This document shows positions 1 through 6,335 of a stretch of 10,565 nucleotides of DNA, in pieces. The notes under the pieces are model-generated. The model saw only the letters and a list, made by a program, of their open reading frames with translations. It made no database searches and was not told the DNA's origin. Origin of the DNA: Campylobacteraceae bacterium (GTDB lineage: Bacteria > Campylobacterota > Campylobacteria > Campylobacterales > Sulfurovaceae); assembly GCA_027079365.1 (NCBI GenBank), contig JALWVW010000360.1, positions 1 through 10,565 on the forward strand. Reading direction: 5' to 3'. The position numbers and the translations under genes are program-made. Position 1 is the stretch's first letter. The number at the start of each line of letters is the position of its first letter.

Positions 1-367
1 GATGTGCCATGATATAGGAGGGGAGGGGCATTTTGATATCAATGGTTTTGACGATACCTTTGAGTCGCTTCTGCTTCTTCTCTTCATCATACTGATTCCA
101 GATAGCGAAGTTGAGCCAGGTTCTACCATCTTTGACATGTCCTCTGACCTCAAATGAGATTGGCGCGATATCGCTGTACCAAGGCCACTTGGTAGTATTG
201 GAGTGGCAGTCGTAGCAAGAGCGTTTGAGGAGCGCCATGACCTGCTTTGGTGCCTTGATCTCATCGGCTGCTGTGGCCTTGGGAGGCTCAGGTATATCGA
301 TCTTGACCAGCTGTAGCAGCAGGAGCACTGCTGTCGTCCAGCCGATAATGTGTAAGAGTGTCTTCAC
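1..367 (-). CDS. Membrane-anchored haem-binding-domain protein (c-type CxxCH), C-terminus beyond the window
   Basis: The visible 122 residues start at a GTG and contain one hydrophobic N-terminal segment (about residues 4-21), which should anchor the protein in the inner membrane facing the periplasm. A short linker follows, then a single c-type haem motif CYDCH at residues 51-55. The next part, WPWYSDIAPISFEVRGHVKDGR (residues 61-82, split here only for description), together with LNFAIW and the MPLPSY stretch at 113-118, matches the pattern of the haem-binding domain family (Haem_bd, PF14376). M113 is a candidate sixth ligand, which is inference. The GTG is the natural start because an in-frame TAA, the stop of the upstream DUF2892 gene, lies only one codon before it. 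No clear Shine-Dalgarno sequence precedes it, so translation may be coupled to the upstream gene. The 3' end lies beyond the left edge. Confidence 0.85.
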   Translation of the reverse strand, partial: MKTLLHIIGWTTAVLLLLQLVKIDIPEPPKATAADEIKAPKQVMALLKRSCYDCHSNTTKWPWYSDIAPISFEVRGHVKDGRTWLNFAIWNQYDEEKKQKRLKGIVKTIDIKMPLPSYIMAH

Positions 368-370
368 TGC

Positions 371-565
371 TTATTTTGCTTTGCCGGTAATGGTGCATTG
401 GCCTGTGATCTTACAGGCGGGACAGAAACCTATGATACCGGCGATGAGGGGGAGTACCCCTAGATAGAACCAGCTGTTGCCACTGTAAACTCCATAGCCT
501 AGTAGTGCTGCCCCAAGGACGATACGAAACGGTCTGCAAAATTTTGCCATTTTTAGTGCATTCAT
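371..565 (-). CDS. DUF2892 (YgaP-type transmembrane domain) small membrane protein
   Basis: This is a 64-residue protein. It has a short basic N-terminus (residues 1-14, containing K5, K8, R11 and R14), then two hydrophobic segments at about 15-27 and 32-47, joined by a short GNSW turn. The order RIVLG, LPLIAGIIGFCPA and a Cys-containing tail is the hallmark of DUF2892 (PF11127). Cysteines at 48, 51 and 57 sit just after the second membrane segment. The ATG at 565 was chosen over an upstream in-frame start because GGAGT lies five bases before it. Its stop is followed after three bases by the haem-protein GTG in the same frame, so the two genes form one transcription unit. DUF2892 domains occur alone or with rhodanese domains; the function is not established. 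Confidence 0.85.
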   Translation of the reverse strand: MNALKMAKFCRPFRIVLGAALLGYGVYSGNSWFYLGVLPLIAGIIGFCPACKITGQCTITGKAK

Positions 566-598
566 AATTGACTCCAGTAATTTAAAATATAATGCAGA

Positions 599-626
599 AC
601 TATACACTTTTTCTCTTAATGCAAAA
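599..626 (-). promoter_or_regulatory. Candidate sigma70 promoter for the DUF2892-haem protein pair
   Basis: On the minus strand TTTTGC (626-621) and TATAGT (604-599) are separated by 16 bases. The start would fall near 592, giving a leader of about 27 bases that includes the GGAGT site. The -35 match is weak, and another AT-rich -10-like box (TATATT) lies slightly downstream, so the exact element is uncertain. Confidence 0.35.
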
Positions 627-631
627 TAAAA

Positions 632-1567
632 CTATTTTTGTCCTATTTTTGTAGCAGTGAGGAACAGGTACTCTTTGCCTGTGATGGTGACCCTGAACTT
701 GTGTTGCTGAAGGTATTTTTTGATCCAGTAGATATCTTTGATGAGTAGGGACATTTCCGGATAGGGGTAGTTGGGTGCTTTTGCCCCGTATATGAGTTCT
801 CCGTCGTGCCATCTGGCATTGGGAAACCCCAGAATAAGCGCTCCTTTTGTGGTGAGGCTTTTTTGTACCAGATCCATAATGAGCACTTTGGTATTGATCG
901 CCGGACTCTGCAGGGTACTGATGGAGATGATGAGATCTTGTTGTGGGAGATGGAGGCTATCCAGAGCATTGATGTCATGACAGTACAGGGTGACATTGGG
1001 GTAGGGGAGCACTGTACGTGCTTTTTGGATCGCTGAGGCGGAATAGTCTACCCCTGTCAGGGAGAGGGTGGCGAAATCTTCTGCAGAGAGCATCTGCTTG
1101 ATGCCCCAAAACTCATAGCCTTTGTTGATACCCAGGTTGAGGATCTTTTTTCTATGCGGCAGCTTGACTGCCTGCAGTGCGTGAAGGTAATGCCAGGCAA
1201 AGGTGGGCTCTTCCAGTTTGTTGATACGGGAGAAGATGGAGAGACTGCCGTACTTCTCTGTCATCTCTTCTATGGTATCGGTATGAAAGCTACTGACGGA
1301 CTGCAGTTTCTGGTAATGAACTATGATCAGACAGCCAGACTGAATCTTGGGCATGAGCATTCTATATCCCAAGAGTTCGGCCAGTGAAGACCAAGCCTTG
1401 AGGCTGTGGTGTGTGTAGGTCTTCCCCTCTATCACAAGGGTCTCACCTGCATAGAGACCGGAGGTGAGATCAGGGTTGAGTGCAGAGAAGAAAATCTCAT
1501 CTTGTGTATCTTCTTTGAGAATACGGAGAATCTGATACATGGGTGTATGGCTAAAATCATAGACCAT
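632..1567 (-). CDS. Class I SAM-dependent methyltransferase
   Basis: This 311-residue protein has an N-terminal region of about 135 residues without a recognised domain, then a Rossmann-type methyltransferase domain. Motif I is ILNLGINKG at 142-150, where the first acidic or small position of the usual LDLGCGxG is Asn. Motif II is TGVDYS at 171-176, with D174 expected to bind the ribose. HDIN at 198-201 fits the adenine-contacting acidic motif. DLIISISTLQS (211-221) corresponds to motif IV, and LILGFPNARWHDGE (244-257) to a late strand and active-site loop. The substrate cannot be named; the Asn/Pro-free loop after motif IV does not suggest an N6-adenine DNA methylase. The ATG at 1567 lies inside the end of the DUF2461 gene (11-base overlap), so the two are probably co-transcribed and translationally coupled. 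A much longer in-frame reading to 2122 only mirrors the DUF2461 gene in another frame. Confidence 0.85.
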   Translation of the reverse strand: MVYDFSHTPMYQILRILKEDTQDEIFFSALNPDLTSGLYAGETLVIEGKTYTHHSLKAWSSLAELLGYRMLMPKIQSGCLIIVHYQKLQSVSSFHTDTIEEMTEKYGSLSIFSRINKLEEPTFAWHYLHALQAVKLPHRKKILNLGINKGYEFWGIKQMLSAEDFATLSLTGVDYSASAIQKARTVLPYPNVTLYCHDINALDSLHLPQQDLIISISTLQSPAINTKVLIMDLVQKSLTTKGALILGFPNARWHDGELIYGAKAPNYPYPEMSLLIKDIYWIKKYLQQHKFRVTITGKEYLFLTATKIGQK

Positions 1568-2267
1568 GCTGCATCTCGCTCTCTTTTTGGTGAAGGGTAA
1601 GACGATAAACCCACTGCTGCAGAGGGAGCATGTCCTCATAAGTCTCGAAGCTTTTGTCGATGATTTTTCTGCTGTGGAAGGTTCGGTTGGGCTTGGTATG
1701 GGTATAAGCAAACATAGCACGGTAGCGGTAGAGGTAGCTGTGGCTCTCTTCGCAATCCATTTCCCGAGGGCAGCGCTGATAGTGGGGGTCTGGTATCTGG
1801 TATCCCTGGGCTTTGAGTGTCTCCAGGATATGATGCAGCTCCTCTCGGTGAGTGGTATGCTGGATGTAGTCTCTGTAGGCAGAGAGCAGGGGCGGCTTGA
1901 AGTTGCGTATGCCTGCTGCCCAGAAAACTTCGTGCGGCTCATAGTGCATATAGAAACTGCTACTCTGCATCCTGTGTCCCCCTCCCTGCCAAAAGATAAT
2001 CCCAATCTTGGTCTTGATCGGGTCTGTCGGGTGAAAACGGGAGTCTCTGTAGATCTTAAAAAGTGACTTGTTGGTCTTGGGAATGGCATTGATCGTGGGG
2101 ACGAGAAGCTGTAGATGTTCACCCATTTCTTCTACAAAGGCTTTATTGGGTACGACGATATCTCGCTCATGTCTTTCTCTGTTGTGCTCAAACCACTCTT
2201 TTGTGTTGTTTTGTATGATATCTGACAGCAGTGTGAGCCCTGCTTTTGGAAAACCGTGAAACGCCAT
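1557..2267 (-). CDS. DUF2461 family protein
   Basis: The 236-residue product matches the DUF2461 family (PF09365, TIGR02453) along most of its length. It has the N-terminal NNTKEWFEHNRERHE block (20-34), the central IYRDSRFHPTDPIKT block (72-86), and an aromatic stretch SSSFYMHYEPHEVFWAAGI (102-120). Family members are about 210-230 residues, so this is full length. It is a soluble protein without a signal peptide or membrane segments. The biochemical function of the family is not known. The ATG at 2267 is preceded by AAGG at a suitable distance. Its stop TGA overlaps the start region of the methyltransferase, implying a two-gene operon driven from the TATAAT box at 2322-2317. Confidence 0.88.
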   Translation of the reverse strand: MAFHGFPKAGLTLLSDIIQNNTKEWFEHNRERHERDIVVPNKAFVEEMGEHLQLLVPTINAIPKTNKSLFKIYRDSRFHPTDPIKTKIGIIFWQGGGHRMQSSSFYMHYEPHEVFWAAGIRNFKPPLLSAYRDYIQHTTHREELHHILETLKAQGYQIPDPHYQRCPREMDCEESHSYLYRYRAMFAYTHTKPNRTFHSRKIIDKSFETYEDMLPLQQWVYRLTLHQKESEMQHGL

Positions 2268-2316
2268 GATTCAGCCTTGGTGATATGATAGATCAATTAT
2301 ATTGAAAGATGATGGC

Positions 2317-2325
2317 ATTATAGCA
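2317..2325 (-). promoter_or_regulatory. Extended -10 promoter for the DUF2461-methyltransferase operon
   Basis: The minus strand reads TGCTATAAT, a perfect -10 hexamer with the extended TGn element, about 50 bases before the DUF2461 ATG. The -35 position is not recognisable, which fits an extended -10 promoter. The predicted leader is about 40 bases. Confidence 0.6.
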
Positions 2326-2402
2326 AATTGGATGTGAAGAATAGTAAAGAGTCTGCTTTTGCTGCTGTTATCTGGCGCAAAAGTGTGTACTGTATGAATA
2401 AG

Positions 2403-2430
2403 TTTTGCTATCATAAAGTGTAAATATTAT
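2403..2430 (+). promoter_or_regulatory. Candidate promoter for the PPK2 pair
   Basis: TTTTGC (2403-2408) and TATTAT (2425-2430) are separated by 16 bases in a strongly AT-rich stretch. A second possible -10, TATAAA at 2434-2439, lies just downstream. Either would give a leader of about 40-50 bases ending in the strong AAGGAG at 2473-2478. The 217-base gap 2268-2484 therefore appears to hold two divergent promoters and nothing else recognisable. Confidence 0.4.
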
Positions 2431-2484
2431 TTCTATAAATTAAGAAGAGGATGGTGCTGTATCATCTTCGAAAAGGAGTCAGTA

Positions 2485-3378
2485 GTGAATGAACAGAGGG
2501 GTATGCTGGAGATAGATGGTGAAAAAGTGCCTATGGAAAAAGTCATTGAAGGCTATAAAAAATCCAAAGTAGAGAAGACCTTTGTCAAAAAAGCGGTCAA
2601 GAAACGACGCGATGAAGTTGCACTCAAGCCCTACCAGGCAGAGCTCATCAAGCTCCAAAAGCATCTGGAGGAGACCAATAAAAAAATGATCATTCTCTTT
2701 GAAGGGCGCGATGCTGCAGGTAAGGGCGGAACGATACGACGAACCACCCGCTATATGAATGAGAAGCATTATAGGGTAGTGGCTCTAGGTAAACCGACCG
2801 AAGAGCAGAAAACACAATGGTTTTATCAAAAGTATGTAGAGCATTTTCCTACTGGAGGGGAGATCGTCTTGTTTGATCGCAGTTGGTACAATCGTGCGAT
2901 GGTAGAGCATGTCTTTGGATTTTGTACACAGAAAGAGTATGAGGACTTTATGGATGGGGTAGGAGATTTTGAGAAAGACCTGACCAGACAAGGGACGGTA
3001 CTGATCAAACTCTATTTTTCTGTGACCAAGGATGAACAGGCCAAGCGCTTCGAACGACGAAAGACCGATCCTCTGCGCCAATGGAAACTAAGTGAGATCG
3101 ATATGCAGGCGCAGGAGCGTTGGGATGATTTTACGATCACAAAATATGAGATGATCAAGCAGACACATGCACATAATGCCCCGTGGATGGTGGTGCGTTC
3201 CAATGATAAGTTCAAAGCGAGATTAGAAGTGCTAAAAATTATACTCAATGCGATAAATTATGAGAATAGAGACCAGAGCCTTAATTTTGCCCTAGACAAT
3301 GAGATTGCAATATCCGGTGCCAGAGAGGTGGAGATCATGGATGCACAGAGAGCCAGAAGTGGCAAATATGACCACTAG
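2485..3378 (+). CDS. ppk2: Polyphosphate kinase 2 family protein (first of tandem pair)
   Basis: The product is a 297-residue cytoplasmic P-loop kinase. PPK2 enzymes transfer phosphate between polyphosphate and nucleoside di- or monophosphates. Walker A is GRDAAGKGG (74-82). The Walker B region with the catalytic Asp is VLFDRSWYNR (128-137). The lid-type block TDPLRQWKLS spans 194-203. Length and a single kinase domain fit the short one-domain class I PPK2. Whether ADP, GDP or AMP is preferred cannot be read from the sequence. Residues 25-43 are also rich in Lys/Arg. The start is GTG, chosen because an excellent AAGGAG (2473-2478) lies six bases before it. The second PPK2 follows after only 49 bases on the same strand, so the two are probably co-transcribed. 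Confidence 0.93.
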   Translation: MNEQRGMLEIDGEKVPMEKVIEGYKKSKVEKTFVKKAVKKRRDEVALKPYQAELIKLQKHLEETNKKMIILFEGRDAAGKGGTIRRTTRYMNEKHYRVVALGKPTEEQKTQWFYQKYVEHFPTGGEIVLFDRSWYNRAMVEHVFGFCTQKEYEDFMDGVGDFEKDLTRQGTVLIKLYFSVTKDEQAKRFERRKTDPLRQWKLSEIDMQAQERWDDFTITKYEMIKQTHAHNAPWMVVRSNDKFKARLEVLKIILNAINYENRDQSLNFALDNEIAISGAREVEIMDAQRARSGKYDH

Positions 3379-3427
3379 CAGTAGATTGGGTTTTCCGATC
3401 TCAACACTATAATAAAAGGGAGAAAAA

Positions 3428-4417
3428 ATGGCAGAGAAAAATAAAAAGAAGAATGAGAGTAAAAAGGTTGAGGTGAATAAGGCTGAATCAAAAAAGGCCG
3501 GAAAGGCTGGAGTGAAGAAAGTTGAAGTAAAGAAAAAAATAGTAGCCAGAAAAGGCAAAAAACAAGAGAGTAAAAAAGAGAAAAAGCGCAGCTTTAAAGA
3601 GAAGATGAAGGCCAAAGGTAAAGTGCAAATATGGAAAAAGATTGAGACTATTGAATATGAGAAAGAGCTTGCCAGTCTGCAGGTAGAGCTCCTCAAGTTT
3701 CAAAACTATGCCAAGAGCAAAGGACTTAAGATACTGATGATCTTTGAGGGGCGTGATGCCGCAGGTAAGGGAGGTACGATCAAGCGGATCACTGAACATC
3801 TCAACCCCAGAGGTGCCAGAGTCGTCGCTCTGGAGAAGCCTAATGAGAAAGAGAGTACGCAGTGGTATTTCCAGCGCTATGTGACCCATCTACCCGCAGC
3901 CGGAGAGATTGTGCTCTTTGACCGTAGTTGGTACAACCGTTCGATGGTAGAGCCAGTCATGGGATTTTGTACGGAACGACAGCATCACAAATTCCTCAAA
4001 GATGCCCCGGAATTTGAAGAGATGTTGGTGGACGAGGGAATACAACTGTTCAAGTTCTATTTCTCTGTCTCCAAAGAAGAGCAGGCGAGACGCTTTAAGG
4101 CTAGGGAGACAGACCCACTCAAGCAGTATAAGCTTTCCCCGGTCGACAAAGAGTCTCAGCGGCTCTGGGATGAATATAGTCTGGCGAAGTTTATGATGCT
4201 CTCAGCAACCCATACCGAAGCAGCTCCCTGGACGATCGTGAAGAGTGACAACAAGAAGAAGGCACGACTCAACACTATCAAGCATATTCTCAATTTTGTG
4301 GACTATCCGGACAAGCCAAAGAAAGAGGATATTAAGGTAGACAGAAGTGTCATTGTCTATGGCAGGGATGAGTCTATCAGAATGGAGAAGCAATTTAAGT
4401 TTAGCATGACAAAGTAG
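3428..4417 (+). CDS. ppk2: Polyphosphate kinase 2 family protein with lysine-rich N-terminal tail (second of tandem pair)
   Basis: The product has 329 residues. The kinase domain (about 70-295) carries Walker A GRDAAGKGG (108-116), VLFDRSWYNR (162-171) and the lid block TDPLKQYKLS (228-237), aligning closely with the upstream paralogue. The first 65 residues are very different: 27 are Lys, mixed with Glu, Ser, Ala and Val, with ESKK at 10-13, 20-23 and 47-50 and KKVEV at 12-16 and 30-34. It resembles histone-H1-like low-complexity tails and should be disordered. This tail is absent from the paralogue and not part of the usual PPK2 fold. An ATG preceded by AAAGGGAG (3415-3422) is a convincing start, so the tail is translated. 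Electrostatic binding of polyphosphate or nucleic acid is a plausible but unproven role. Confidence 0.92.
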   Translation: MAEKNKKKNESKKVEVNKAESKKAGKAGVKKVEVKKKIVARKGKKQESKKEKKRSFKEKMKAKGKVQIWKKIETIEYEKELASLQVELLKFQNYAKSKGLKILMIFEGRDAAGKGGTIKRITEHLNPRGARVVALEKPNEKESTQWYFQRYVTHLPAAGEIVLFDRSWYNRSMVEPVMGFCTERQHHKFLKDAPEFEEMLVDEGIQLFKFYFSVSKEEQARRFKARETDPLKQYKLSPVDKESQRLWDEYSLAKFMMLSATHTEAAPWTIVKSDNKKKARLNTIKHILNFVDYPDKPKKEDIKVDRSVIVYGRDESIRMEKQFKFSMTK

Positions 4418-4428
4418 AAATCCGCAGG

Positions 4429-4446
4429 GTGCGTTTGCTAACGCAC
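4429..4446. terminator. Hairpin between the convergent PPK2 and flavoprotein genes
   Basis: A perfect seven-base inverted repeat, GTGCGTT and AACGCAC with a TGCT loop, starts 12 bases after the PPK2 stop. On the plus strand a short T run (TATTTTT) follows, but about nine bases after the stem, so it is not a textbook intrinsic terminator. It may stop or stabilise the PPK2 transcript. Confidence 0.45.
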
Positions 4447-4489
4447 TATGAAGAGTATTTTTGCTTCAATCAGGCAAGCTCGGTAAAAC

Positions 4490-5767
4490 TCAGAGGGCAG
4501 AAGCTGAGACTCCTGCTAAATGCCCACTGCTAAATGCCCACTGGAGGTTGTAGCCTCCGCAGGGGCCATCCAGATCGACCACCTCCCCACAAAAGTACAA
4601 TCCTTCTACAAGCTTGCTCTGCATAGTCTGGTTATCAATCTCCTTTAGTCTGATGCCGCCTCTGGTGATCATTGCTTTGTCAAACCCGTCATGGCTGGTA
4701 ACTGTCAAAGGTGTCCACACCAGAAGTTTGACAAGTTTCATTCTAACCTCTCCAGGCTGCTTGGAGAAGCCCTTGAGTGGATCAGCGCCGGAGAGGCTAC
4801 AGAGCACTCTTGCAAGAGAGGAAGGGAGTAGGGTCTCGAGGAGCTGCAGTGTGTTGTAGTGTGCAGTGTCAGAGTGCTTCTCTTTGATATGCCTGCGCAC
4901 TGCTTCCTCGCCCATCCCTTTTGTCATATTTATCAATATTGGAACAGTACTCTCTTTGGCCAGCAGTGGGGTGATCTCTCTAGAGAAATCCAGTACGACA
5001 GGCCCCCGTATGCCCTGCTTGGTAAAGATCAAGTCACCCTGCGCCTGTAGTTTTCTATACTTTTTAATATCAACCTTTATATGGGCATTTGCAATTGTAT
5101 CTGCACGACAGGTATCTACCCATTTCTCTGCTACTTTGAGCGGCATCATGGCGGGAAATATGGACGTTGTTGTATGTCCCAGATCAGCTGTCAGACCATA
5201 GCCATCTCCTTGGGCTCCCAGTTGCGGATAGCCCTTGCCTCCAGTGGCTAGGATGAGGAAGTTGGCAGTATAGGTGAGGGGTGGGTGGGTGCGTGTTGTG
5301 CACCCTGTGGTGATGTGGAAATGTTTGTCTATTTTCTTTATCTCTGTGACTCTCTGACTGGAGTGTATCTCTACTCTTACACGTTTCAGCTCTGAGGAGA
5401 GTGCATCGAGGATCGTCTGTGAGCTGTGCCCTACAGGGAAGATGCGAAAGCCGTCAGGTGCATCGGTCTTTACGCCGATCTTGCTAAAAAAAACTCTCAG
5501 TGCATGATGGTCAAAGGTATTGATGGCTCTGTGCATAAAGCGTCCATCCCTGCCAAAAGCTTCGATGAAATCCTCGTTGGAGAGGGTATTAGAGAGATTA
5601 CATCTGCCACCACCTGTGGCTTTGAGTTTGGCGCCAATCTTGGGAAGCTTCTCTAGAAGTAGGACATGCTTGCCTCTTCTTCCGGCAGTGATGGCTGCCA
5701 TCATCCCTGCTGCACCTGCACCGATGACAATGAGATCGTAGTGTTTGGTGGTAGTTTTTGAAGTCAT
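4490..5767 (-). CDS. HI0933/YhiN (BaiN)-type FAD-dependent flavoprotein
   Basis: This 425-residue protein is an NAD(P)/FAD-dependent oxidoreductase of the HI0933-like family (PF03486). The FAD dinucleotide-binding site is IVIGAGAAGMMAA (13-25), with LLLEK (36-40) ending the second strand. TGGGRCNLSN (51-60) is the family signature. ILATGGKGYPQLGAQGDGY (172-190) is the second FAD contact region. FTKQGIRGP (248-256) and TRGGI (368-372) are further family blocks. The C-terminus GEVVDLDGPCGGYNLQW (394-410) followed by AFSSGHLAG is the typical closing FAD motif. Length is normal (about 390-425). Members include BaiN, a bile-acid dehydrogenation enzyme, but most relatives have no proven substrate. 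The protein is soluble. The ATG is preceded by AGGAG, and a good sigma70 promoter lies upstream. Confidence 0.92.
   Translation of the reverse strand: MTSKTTTKHYDLIVIGAGAAGMMAAITAGRRGKHVLLLEKLPKIGAKLKATGGGRCNLSNTLSNEDFIEAFGRDGRFMHRAINTFDHHALRVFFSKIGVKTDAPDGFRIFPVGHSSQTILDALSSELKRVRVEIHSSQRVTEIKKIDKHFHITTGCTTRTHPPLTYTANFLILATGGKGYPQLGAQGDGYGLTADLGHTTTSIFPAMMPLKVAEKWVDTCRADTIANAHIKVDIKKYRKLQAQGDLIFTKQGIRGPVVLDFSREITPLLAKESTVPILINMTKGMGEEAVRRHIKEKHSDTAHYNTLQLLETLLPSSLARVLCSLSGADPLKGFSKQPGEVRMKLVKLLVWTPLTVTSHDGFDKAMITRGGIRLKEIDNQTMQSKLVEGLYFCGEVVDLDGPCGGYNLQWAFSSGHLAGVSASAL
4513..4543. repeat. 14-base tandem repeat inside the flavoprotein gene
   Basis: CTGCTAAATGCCCA is present twice without mismatch (4513-4526 and 4527-4540), followed by three bases of a third copy. 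It lies in the C-terminal FAD motif of the flavoprotein. Because 14 is not a multiple of three, the copies are read in different frames, giving WAFSS and then GHLAG. Both match the family consensus, so this is probably codon coincidence rather than a recent duplication. Confidence 0.8.
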
Positions 5768-5815
5768 ATCACTCCTCTTGGGTAGATGCGGTGCTATTAA
5801 TCTAGATTTGGCATA

Positions 5816-5844
5816 ATTATAACCAAATTATTGAGACAACCCAA
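5816..5844 (-). promoter_or_regulatory. Sigma70 promoter for the flavoprotein gene
   Basis: On the minus strand TTGGGT (5844-5839) and a perfect TATAAT (5821-5816) are separated by 17 bases. The transcript would start near 5809 and carry a leader of about 42 bases. The -10 overlaps the palindrome ATAATTAT, whose other strand offers CATAAT or TATAAC as a possible -10 for the divergent small gene. The two genes may therefore compete for polymerase. The -35 lies within the leader of the divergent gene. Confidence 0.6.
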
Positions 5845-5854
5845 TGGAGAAGAT

Positions 5855-6310
5855 ATGAAGAGAATAACAGCGATGGCATTGATAACGCTTGCACAGAGTG
5901 TGATGGGTGCTGCCACCCCGGTAGAGCAACCAAAGGTTCAAACCAGAGATTTGCCAAGTGAAGCACTGATCAAGCAGAATAAAACGATCACTTTTCTTGC
6001 TGCGGAGGAGTTAAGCAAAACTCTTCCGCAAAAGATAGACCGTTATACCCAACTCCTTACAGTGGTAGCCAGAGGTACGACATTGGAGTATTTTTTTGAG
6101 ATCAATACCGGTGCCAAAAGTGACGAGGCTGTCCGCAAGGAGGATCGTACCCGCATGGAGCGAGCAATTACCCAGGGTATCTGCGCCCGATCCAAACGAT
6201 TCCTCGATGCACAGATCAATATCTCCTATATCTACCGCAGTGCTGCCAGCAAAGCAGAACTGTTTCGATTTGATATCACCCGCCAGAAGTGTGCTGCTTT
6301 GATGCCGTAG
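5855..6310 (+). CDS. Small exported protein of unknown function
   Basis: The product is 151 residues and is not recognised as a named family. Residues 1-20 (MKRITAMALITLAQSVMGAA) form a signal peptide, with probable cleavage after VMGA or MGAA. The mature part, about 130 residues, has only two cysteines, C110 and C146, which could form a disulfide in the periplasm. Strand-like segments LEYFFEI (77-83) and INISYIYRS (121-129), and a final FRFDITRQKC (137-146), recall small exported proteobacterial proteins with a closing Cys after a beta hairpin, but I cannot assign a domain. The ATG at 5855 is favoured over an upstream TTG because GGAG lies five bases before it and it begins the signal peptide. 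It is divergent from the flavoprotein gene and convergent with the exported protein downstream (25-base gap). Confidence 0.75.
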   Translation: MKRITAMALITLAQSVMGAATPVEQPKVQTRDLPSEALIKQNKTITFLAAEELSKTLPQKIDRYTQLLTVVARGTTLEYFFEINTGAKSDEAVRKEDRTRMERAITQGICARSKRFLDAQINISYIYRSAASKAELFRFDITRQKCAALMP

Positions 6311-6335
6311 CAGGCTAGCCTCTCTTTGGTTTGTT

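Noticed and set aside
1566..2066. Plus-strand open frame of 166 codons opposite the DUF2461 gene.
   Set aside because: It lies antisense to a convincing gene, has no family motif and no good ribosome binding site.
1568..2122. In-frame upstream extension of the methyltransferase to about 496 residues.
   Set aside because: The extra part is low-quality Ser/Thr/Arg-rich sequence that mirrors the DUF2461 gene on the same strand in another frame; DUF2461 has clear family motifs and its own ribosome binding site.
3386..3413. TTGGGT and TATAAT with a 16-base spacer just before the second PPK2 gene.
   Set aside because: The start of transcription would fall near 3420, inside the AAAGGGAG ribosome binding site, leaving almost no leader. 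Co-transcription with the first PPK2 is simpler, so it is not listed as a promoter.
3292..3696. Minus-strand open frame rich in Phe, Leu and Ser resembling a membrane protein.
   Set aside because: It is the antisense reading of the Lys-rich PPK2 tail (AAA/AAG read as TTT/CTT), so its hydrophobicity is an artefact.
5844..5858. Mini-ORF of four codons whose TGA overlaps the ATG of the small exported protein.
   Set aside because: It has no ribosome binding site of its own, and its GGAG is the site for the real start; it could be chance.
6312..6321. Palindrome AGGCTAGCCT between convergent genes.
   Set aside because: It has no loop and no following T run, so it cannot be supported as a terminator; a ten-base palindrome alone is weak evidence.
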